In this document: positions 57,701-64,000 of the stretch, piece by piece
Layout of the letters: every line of letters starts with the position of its first letter
Position numbering within the stretch: position 1 is the first letter of the stretch
Source of the DNA: Trifolium pratense
Taxonomy: Eukaryota; Streptophyta; Magnoliopsida; Fabales; Fabaceae
Direction of reading: 5' to 3'
Assembly: GCF_020283565.1 (NCBI RefSeq)
Contig: NC_060063.1
Location: 45,282,856 to 45,346,855 of the forward strand
DNA: 64,000 bases
Translations under genes and position numbers: made by a program
Notes under the pieces: generated by a model
Seen by the model: only the letters and a program-made list of their open reading frames with translations
What the model was told of the DNA's origin: nothing
Database searches by the model: none

Positions 57701-59317
57701 CCCCAAGTATCTACACATAACTCCTCACATCTGTATTATTAATAATCGAAATGAATCTCACGGTTTGATCACAAGTGTCATTGTACATGAGACACACTTC
57801 TAACGGTTTTCAGATGAAAAAGTTAAAACAAAGTTAAAGTTGAATGATTTTTTCATGTTTGAAAGATTTTAAGCTGGTTAACAAAATATATTGCTTAACT
57901 CGCAGTTATTTACACATAACTCCACATCTATACTGTTGATAATTTAAATGAATCTCACTATTTATTCACAAGTGTCATTGGACACGAGACACACTTCTGA
58001 TTGTTGTCAGATGAAAAAGTTAAAACAAAGTTAAAGGTGAATGATTTTTTCATGTTTAAAATTTTAAGCTAGTTAACCAAATTTATTTCTCACATCTACA
58101 TTGTTAATAATTTAAAGGAATCTAATTATTTGTTCATGAATGTATTGTACATAAGACACCTCTGTATGATTTTAGATGAGAAAATTAAAACAAAGTTAAA
58201 GGTTAATGATTTTTTTTCTTGTTTGGAAGATTTTAAGTCATTTAACTAAATATATCTCTCAACTCCCCTGTTATCTACACATAACTCCCCACATTTGTAT
58301 TATTAATAATTTAAAGGAATAGAACTATTTGTTTACAAGTGTCAATGTACATGAGAGACACTTCTAATTGTTTTCAGATGAAAAAGTTAAAACAAACTTA
58401 AGGATGAATGATTTTTTCTTGTTTGAAAAATTTAAAGTCAGTTAACCAAATATGTTCCCAACTCCCCAGTTATCTACACATAACTGCACATTTGTAATGA
58501 TAATAATTTAAATGAATCTCAGGATATATTCACAAGTGTCATTGGACATGAGACATATTTCTGATTGTTTCAGATGAAAAAGTTAAAAAAAGTTAAAGGT
58601 GATTGATTTAAGCTAGTTAACCAAATTTATTGTTCAACTCCTCAGTTATCTACACATAACTCGACATTTGTATCGTTAATAATTTAATTGAATGGTATTG
58701 TACATAAGACAACTCCCCTCAGGCATATGTAATAGAGGAATTCAAAATATGAATAATAGGGAAAAGTTAAAACAAAGGGAGGTGTAAATATAGTCCAGAT
58801 ATAAATAAAAAAATAAAAAAAAGTACCTGTATTTGGTAGAATGAAAACCAGATAAATTAGCCGCTTGAAAAAGAGCATTCTTCCAATTTTGCATCATCTT
58901 ATGATCATTATTGTTGTCTTGCTTCTCGTGTTTTGCAAACGCAGTGCCGTAACTCCCGGTTTGTTTCCTTACATGCGAAGGGTCAACTTGGTAGAAAACA
59001 GGAATAACAACTTGTCCATCTTTGTGACACTCCATTATTTCAACGATTTCGTTCAAACACCATGTTGAATTCGCATAGTTCTCCGAGAACACAACAAGAA
59101 ACAGAGTGGAATCTTTGATTGCTTTCTCAAGTTCTGCCCAAACTTGGTCTCCTTTTTCAATTCTGTAGTCTATGTATGTCTCAAAATAGCTTCGCTTCAA
59201 CGCAGCGTCAAGATGGCTTGTGAAACCGGCGCGAGTGTCATCACCTCTAAAGCTAATGAAAACATCATATTTTTTTAGATCTACTGTACTCACAGCTTCA
59301 GAGGATGAAGAAGCCAT
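51709..59317 (-). CDS. TNL-3: TIR-NBS-LRR disease resistance protein
   Basis: Immune receptor of 1121 residues from exons 58827-59317, 54706-55804, 54312-54599 and 51709-53196, with GT/AG junctions in the same phases as TNL-1. The start at 59317 (MASSSSEA) lies about 45 bp below a TATATAAAT box. The TIR domain has FRGDDTR and E90 (WCLNEIVEI) and is nearly identical to TNL-0. The NB-ARC domain has GMGGIGKTT (K227), a kinase-2 of LIVLDNV (second Asp changed to Asn), TVIVTTRD, GNPLALKVFG, FLDIACFFKG and MHD. The LRRs are followed by C-JID (PGREYQFQFHYRSTQVSMTL, GFAYYLVLSQG). The C-terminus (VPPTRKLKQHVFGTP) lacks the acidic repeat of TNL-1/2. Intron 1 (3.0 kb) contains the ~195-bp tandem array. 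It is convergent with TNL-4. Confidence 0.93.
53197..54311. other. TNL-3 intron 3
   Basis: AT-rich intron. 53800-53895 carries GTGAGGGCAAGAATCCGTCG and CTAAATTAGCGACGGATTTA motifs related to debris at 16920-17235, a degraded non-autonomous transposon. No gene is seen. Confidence 0.5.
55805..57619. other. TNL-3 intron 1, distal part with unidentified 5'UTR-like tract
   Basis: 56160-56350 is CT-rich and relatively GC-rich (TCTCTCCTCGCCTTCTCCCT, CACCGTCACCACCGCCGCGA), like the 5' UTR and promoter end of a plant gene. It may be a captured fragment. From 56683 the sequence is copy 2 of the segmental duplication. Compared with copy 1, this copy lacks about 290 bp near 57025. Confidence 0.45.
57620..58740. 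repeat. Intronic ~195-bp tandem array, copy 2
   Basis: Same unit and order as 3040-4165, about six units. Small indels differ: one unit here has lost its ATCTACACATAACTCC segment near 58085. Confidence 0.85.
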
Positions 59318-59360
59318 GGAATGGTAATTTGTTTTTTTGGTTAATAGATTCATTGCGAGG

Positions 59361-59370
59361 ATATATAAAT
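59361..59370 (-). promoter_or_regulatory. TATA-like box of TNL-3
   Basis: The plus strand is ATATATAAAT (minus ATTTATATAT), 44-53 bp upstream of the ATG at 59317. The equivalent 27-bp segment is missing next to the TNL-0 start. Confidence 0.5.
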
Positions 59371-59573
59371 AATAATATTAAGTATTATTGTTAAGGCGTG
59401 TGGACCCTTTTTTATTTGATCTCCGTCATTTACACGGCTATTAGTATATTAGTATATACCTGTTTTCACTACGCGCCAGAAAGAACACCATTGACTCTGG
59501 AAGCGTTTTCTTTTAGATATAAGATTTATTCAGAAAAAAATAATTATTATTTAGTAAGAATGATTTAGTGTCT

Positions 59574-59695
59574 TCCCGCATAGCTTAATTGGTAGAGATA
59601 TTGCATCTTATTGCAGGCAGCGACCAGAGTTCCAACCGGTACTCCAACCTATTCAACTTTAAAAATTGAAATTTCTAGCCACTAAGTTATTATTA
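59574..59695 (+). mobile_element. tRNA-derived SINE
   Basis: It begins CGCATAGCTTAATTGGTAGA, with a box A (TAGCTTAATTGG). A decayed box B (GAGTTCCAACC) and GAAATTTCTAGCCACTAAGT follow, ending in A-rich sequence. The order matches a legume SINE family. In copy 1 (about 5302-5335) most of it is deleted, leaving GCATATTGCATCTTATTGCA, so it predates the duplication. Confidence 0.75.
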
Positions 59696-59839
59696 AAAAA
59701 AAATTAAAAAATGTGATCGATTAGAAATTGGCTAATCATATATGAGGGACAGAGGGAGAGATCGTTTATAATTTATAAGTTGTTAAAGCTGTCATATAAA
59801 AATTTTCTCTTTATTTTTTTTTTTTGTTACCATTGGTAC

Positions 59840-60340
59840 AAAGTTTTATACTATCCCTTTTATGTAAATTTGATGAACATGGTGAAATGAATCATGAAAT
59901 GGAATATCGAGTTATTAGCAGGAACTTCAACTCAGTTTGATAAAGAAATTGATCATGTTGAGTTAAAATCATGTTTGAGTAATATTGAGTCCTCATGTGA
60001 TGCACACTATTTGTTTGTTAAAATGCCCCACATAACCAATTTTTCTTGTTTGTTAAAGCTTTCCATTCCGGATGTAAATCCATTTGTATCTTTTGTACGT
60101 TTTACTAATTCTCCTACACATTTGGTTTCAGATACAGTGATTGAAGCTCTAAAATATGCTGTCAAATGACAGTCAGGTTTGATACAGAAAACAGAATTCA
60201 AAAGATGAATGAGAAGAAAAGAACACGTGGATTATTGAGCTTCGGATCAATTGATCTTCAACGTCCTCATTGATGTAGCTTTCTATCCAATGGATTACAG
60301 AGGTACAAGATAACAAGACTCTCTCAGTTTGTGTTATGCT
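59840..60340 (+). other. Recurrent unknown block, copy D, with 91-codon open frame
   Basis: The open frame 59894-60169 starts MKWNIELLAGTSTQFDKEID and ends VIEALKYAVK. It is the longest version of the block. Downstream, TTGAGCTTCGGATCAATTGA, GATGTAGCTTTCTATCCAAT and ATTACAGAGGTAC are shared with copies B and E. No domain is recognised. Confidence 0.45.
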
Positions 60341-60344
60341 AGCT

Positions 60345-60727
60345 TTTTTTAAAGTTATTCCTTTAGTTTTGAAAGTTTTAGGATCATTGCTACATTCCAA
60401 AAGTAAAGAAGAATGGGATAGTGCACTTGCTAAACTGATGGAGGTTCCCAATGCAAAAATTCAATGAGTTATGATGAATTGGATGTAACAGACAAAAATA
60501 TATTTCTAGACATTTCATGTTTTTACAAAAGTTGTGGAAGAAGCAAAGTAACAAAAATATTAGATGCTTGTGGCTTTTTTGCAGATATTGGAATAAGAAG
60601 CCTTTTAGACAAGGCACTAATAACTATTACTTTAAACAATTGCATACAAATGCACGACCTAATACAAGACATAGGTAGAGAAATTGTTGGCGACGAATCT
60701 ATCAGAAACCCTGGACAACACAGTAGA
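60345..60727 (+). pseudogene. NB-ARC fragment of a TNL, sister of TNL-4
   Basis: Frames give VLKVLGSLLHSKSKEEWDSA, then a deletion and frameshift, then MSYDELDVTDKNIFLDISCF, IGIRSLLDKALITITLNN, IQMHDLIQDIGREIV and NPGQHSRL. It is closest to 43990-44560 but without the 158-bp insertion. It is joined abruptly to block copy E at AGATTAGCAGGAACTCC. Confidence 0.85.
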
Positions 60728-61180
60728 TTAGCAGGAACTCCAACTCAGTTTGATAAAGAAATTGATCATGTTTGAGTAATATTGAGTCCTCATGTGATGC
60801 AGACTATTTGTTTGTTAAAATGCCCCACATAACCAATTTGTCTTGTTTGTTAAATCTTTCTATTCAGGATGTAAATCCATATGTATCTTTTGTACGTTTT
60901 GCTAATTCTCTTACACATTTGGTTTCAGATACAACATGAGTGGAGGCTCTAAAACAGAACACTCAAATGATGTAATCACCAATTGTAGAATGTTATGGTT
61001 GATTGCAATTTTGAATAAGACCAATGACAGTGAGGTTTCATACAGAAAACTGAATTCTAAAGCTGAATGAGAAGAGAAGATGAACACAGGGATTTTTGAG
61101 CTTCGGAGCAATTGATTTTCAACGTCCTCACTGATGTAGCTTTCTATCCAATGATCAAAGAATTACAGAGGTACAAGACT
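60728..61180 (+). repeat. Recurrent unknown block, copy E (degraded)
   Basis: It starts inside the block (AGCAGGAACTCCAACTCAG) after a deletion that fused it to NB-ARC debris. It continues through TTTGGTTTCAGATACAACAT, TTGAGCTTCGGAGCAATTGA and GATGTAGCTTTCTATCC. The open frame is broken after IDHV. Confidence 0.7.
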
Positions 61181-61499
61181 TTCTCAAAAAAATTTAGCCC
61201 ATATTCTTAACTCACTCGTATTCTAATGTTGATATACGAAACACACTCTCAGTTTGTGTTATGGTTTTTCAAGCACCAAGCTATGCCTTATATAACTTGC
61301 CCATCTAACCCTAGGGCAGTACAAGTTGACCACCCAAGTATTCATATATGTGTTTGAGTATATGGCATCAGTTTATGTTTACCAAATAATAGAAGATTCA
61401 CAAAAAAAAAAAAAAAGCATTTTAATTAATGAAGTACCAATATATATCCAAATTTGTTCATGCCTATTCATTCTAAAACATATGTTAGATTTGCATGCC
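61181..61499. other. Spacer, no gene seen
   Basis: AT-rich sequence with one A-run near 61401. Nothing recognisable. Confidence 0.5.
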
Positions 61500-62010
61500 A
61501 ATGACGTCTTCAATGAATTAGTTGCTAGTTATTTTTATGTCAAGGGTAAAGATGCATTCATGATGTGGATCAATTAGAGTTCTTCTTCATGGCTTTGAAA
61601 TTATTTACATCTCAACAACATGCAAGCATTTGGTATACATTTTTCTTGAAGGTGCCCTTGCATTGCATTGCACCAACCATATTTTTTCATGAAATTATTT
61701 ATACCTTTGATTTATTTTTTCTTTTATGTTCTCTTTTATTTTTTCTCTTTAAAGCATACCTTGTTGATCCTATGCAAAGGATGTAGTTACACGATACATT
61801 ATATAATACTAGTATAATACCCGTGCAACTCCACGAGTCGCGGCGTTAACTACAAACCCAATCCTACTGTTACTCTCCTTGACAAACCCAATCCTTGTAC
61901 TGTTTCTTTCCCTCTTGAGCTTGCTCCTAATTTGTTTGGTTTCGCTTTCGCCTACTACTTGGTTCTTTCTCTATGTGGGAAAAGGTGTAAGTTTTGGAAG
62001 TGACTGCTAA
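61500..62010 (+). pseudogene. C-JID relic of a TNL, interrupted by an insertion
   Basis: 61502-61645 matches 20268-20375 and 61903-62010 matches 20450-20560 (frames give LELAPNLFGF and YYLVLS). Between them is about 250 bp of foreign DNA, including a Helitron-type end at 61809. It is plus strand, truncated and dead. Confidence 0.75.
61809..61845 (-). mobile_element. Helitron-type 3' terminus, second copy
   Basis: The minus strand ends GGGTATTATACTAG followed by T, with the same hairpin-like CCGTGCAACTCCACGAG just inside as at 30912. The 5' end is not identified. Confidence 0.5.
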
Positions 62011-62029
62011 TTTCTAATTTTGGCTTTCA

Positions 62030-62170
62030 CTCCTGGTTTAGTAATTTGGTTCGAGGGTTAGTTCTGACATCAAGTGTTTGAGCTCCCTCTCGATCGTAGT
62101 TGTGGGGAATCGAACAATGGTCATTCCTACAAAATCCAGTGCAATCACCACTAAACCAACTAACGATCGG
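62030..62170 (-). mobile_element. SINE, divergent copy of the 18147 family
   Basis: It shares TTCGAGGGTTAGTTCTGACA, TCGATCGTAGTTGTGGGGAA, CAATCACCACTAAACCAACT and AACGATCGGT with 18150-18310, with many changes. A further 3' stub lies at about 62345-62378. Confidence 0.65.
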
Positions 62171-62594
62171 TAATTAGGAAATTTTAAAATTCTCTTCCAG
62201 GAATGAACAAGATGTTGAGGAATTTCCATAAGTAAAATTAAAATTCCAATCATGTAAACATATGAAATTAACCAATAACCAATATTTAAAAAAGGCACGC
62301 CTTTAAACTATACCATCTCTAGCTCGTTTGCCAAGTTTAGCGCAAATCATCACTGAACCAACTAACTATCGATTAAATTCAACAACTTTAATGAAATAGT
62401 TTCATACTATAGTATAGACGACAAATTAATATCCCGAGAATGTAATCAAATAGAAAACTTAAAAATTGTCTTACATTAATCATGTAAACATATGAACGAA
62501 ATATAATAACCTACATTTATAAAAAATTAATAATATACGATACTTCATATACTAATAATATAAGAGAAAATTGTTTTTTAATGCATTTGGACTC

Positions 62595-62710
62595 CCACTT
62601 GGATTTGTCTGATGGTATTAGCTTGGGACCTGGGAGTGTCCTCCTCCTTAAGGTCTCAGGTTCGATTTTTTCTGGTGTCAATTTGGGTGAGTTAATTTAG
62701 CAATCAACCT
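62595..62710 (+). mobile_element. SINE-like tRNA-derived sequence
   Basis: TGGTATTAGCTTGGGACCTG (box-A-like), TCTCAGGTTCGATTTTTTC (box-B-like) and GTGTCAATTTGGGTGAGTTA, in the order of Au-type plant SINEs. No clear poly-T tail or target duplication was found. Confidence 0.5.
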
Positions 62711-63447
62711 CCAACTCTTTCTTCTCCCGTAAAGCTATGCGCTCATTCCGACGCTTCTTGACCTTGATTCGAACCTGAAGTTTTTCACGGAACATCTGAT
62801 GGTTTACAGAATGATATTAAAGAATTCGAATATGCATAAAGAAAAGAAATTAAATTTTAAAAACCTTGCATTAAAAGCATTGCTAAAGGCCCATAAATCT
62901 ATTGAGATTTTTAGAAAAAAAACTTACCCTATGACCAGAATAATAGTCCAGTCTGCAGCTCCAAAGATGGTGATATTTCATTGTTTCTGAATATTGCTCA
63001 TTAGAATGTTCTATTTATTTATTTTGTTGTTTTGATCAAATAAGAAAACAAATTAAAGGTAAAGTTATTTTAACATATATGGCTGAAAGTTATAAAAGAA
63101 AAGATAGGCCAACAAAATAAAACATGACTTGTTTGAAAAAGTGAGTTAAAGAATAGTTTTCATTGATAAAATTGAAAAGAGGTGAGATTTGAGTTACTCA
63201 TTTGCACTAGTGAGATGATGACGGTTGAGGGACGGAGGACACTTGGCTGCGGACAACGTTCCTTTAAATTTCGATTGAGCAGAGTTAATATGAAAGAACA
63301 AAATTCTTCAAAGCTGCAAATTTAAACAAATAGAGATGACAACGTTCCTTTAAATTCTTGTTTGTGTCCAGCATGAACACTTCAAAGTTGGTAGCCTGAG
63401 CCCTGAGTTGAGTTTCATACTCTGAAGTATATATAAGTTAAGTCTAG
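62711..63447. other. Spacer, no gene seen
   Basis: Present only in copy 2: copy 1 jumps from the equivalent of 60267 to 63448. A GACAACGTTCCTTTAAATT string occurs twice (about 63252 and 63339). No coding sequence is recognised. Confidence 0.5.
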
Positions 63448-63824
63448 ACTACGTTTGAATAAGTTTCATACTCTGTATTATATCTCAATCATTTGAGAGT
63501 AAAATACAATTTTGATCATTAAAATATGAAGTTCTCACTATGTTTTAACTTTTAAGGCATAAAAAATCTGTCGTCAAGTAAGTTCTCACTAGCAACATAA
63601 ATTGAATCTACATGACGATAAACCTTTTATGCCTTAAAACATTGACACAATATTTAACAGAGAAAAACTGATACTGAGATTTTTTTTATGATCATGAATA
63701 TGAATTACACATAACCAACATTTGACCGAATATATATAATCTGAAAATGAATTTATCATACAAACATTAACCACAGAAGTGTGTTCTAATTCTTGGCTGG
63801 TCAAATGAAAACTTTTAAAAGTGG
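63448..63824 (-). other. 3' flank of TNL-5, duplicate of 11989-12434
   Basis: Nearly identical to the downstream region of TNL-1, with a few small deletions. Probable 3' UTR. Confidence 0.7.
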
Positions 63825-64000
63825 TTATTTTGTTTTTACAAAAAGTGATTATTTTTTTTATGAAAAAACCTGCAACATAATTTCTTTTTTGGACGAATTG
63901 TTTCTTCTTCGTCTTCTTTTTCTTCGTGGGACTCAAAAATTGTGCGAGGAACTATTTCTTCTTCTTCTTTTTCTTCATCACTGGACTCAAAAATAGGAAT
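63825..64000 (-). CDS. TNL-5: 3' end of the last exon of a TNL gene (partial)
   Basis: The minus strand continues off the right edge. It encodes the acidic P-x-TIFES repeat tail and the basic end also seen in TNL-1. One base is missing from the A-run after FFH (eight instead of nine), so the frame passes the TNL-1 stop and ends at TAA 63827-63825 (FFHKKNNHFFVKTK). A 6-bp in-frame deletion lies near 63994. It is the duplicate of TNL-1 and presumably has its upstream exons beyond base 64000. Confidence 0.8.

Larger units (their letters stand above)
56683..60165. repeat. Segmental duplication, copy 2 (partner 781-5669)
   Basis: It matches copy 1 through intron 1, the TIR exon and upstream flank. 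It ends at the uninterrupted GCTGTCAAATGACAG (60158-60172), where copy 1 has taken the 5670-11972 retroelement. It continues with 60253-60267 (GATCTTCAACGTCCT), matching the scar at 11972-11986, and from 63448 onward matches 11989 onward. Confidence 0.9.

Noticed and set aside
59574..59650. Possible tRNA gene
   Set aside because: A box A is present but box B is decayed, the acceptor stem does not pair, and an A-rich tail follows. It is a tRNA-derived SINE.

Overview
This is AT-rich, intron-bearing nuclear DNA from a flowering plant. The TIR-NBS-LRR (TNL) gene family, the SINE and LTR families and the base composition point to a papilionoid legume, perhaps of the Medicago/Trifolium/Vicia type. 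The species call is inference; no marker gene settles it. The window is a cluster of TNL disease-resistance genes embedded in nested transposable elements.

Three complete TNL genes lie on the minus strand: TNL-1 (12435-18063), TNL-2 (23094-32683) and TNL-3 (51709-59317). Each has four exons: TIR; NB-ARC (1099 nt in all three); a short first-LRR exon (288-294 nt); and a long exon with the remaining LRRs plus a C-terminal C-JID/post-LRR domain. Conceptual splicing at visible GT/AG sites gives uninterrupted proteins of 1145, 1139 and 1121 residues. A fourth gene (TNL-0) shows only its TIR exon (4281-4771), and its other exons lie off the left edge. A fifth (TNL-5) enters from the right edge as the 3' end of its last exon (63825-64000). 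Every TNL piece found on the plus strand is broken: a large pseudogene, TNL-4 (about 43640-50900), and smaller relics at 4925-5082, 20370-20580, 60345-60727 and 61500-62010.

The left end (781-12434) and the right end (56683-63824) are two copies of one segment. TNL-0 pairs with TNL-3 and TNL-1 pairs with TNL-5, so the cluster grew by duplication of a two-gene block. Each copy then took different insertions. Copy 1 gained a CACTA end, a solo LTR and a 6.3-kb LTR retroelement without recognisable gag-pol, whose empty site survives at 60161-60165.

Other mobile DNA: a 6.2-kb CACTA element (34065-40268, target duplication GTT), a solo Ty3/gypsy-like LTR (29172-30477, target duplication GGTTT), several MITEs, tRNA-related SINEs, a TRIM-like mini-retroelement, copia pol relics and two Helitron-type 3' ends. 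The most striking object is a 4.5-kb CACTA element (46118-50652) inserted in the last exon of TNL-4. It carries pieces of at least two host genes, an RRM protein resembling the ACD11-binding-partner family and an LRR receptor kinase. Removing it with one TTT copy restores the TNL reading frame across the site.

The intact genes would encode intracellular immune receptors. The TIR domain carries the NADase glutamate, the NB-ARC domain is the nucleotide switch, and the LRR/C-JID region recognises ligand.
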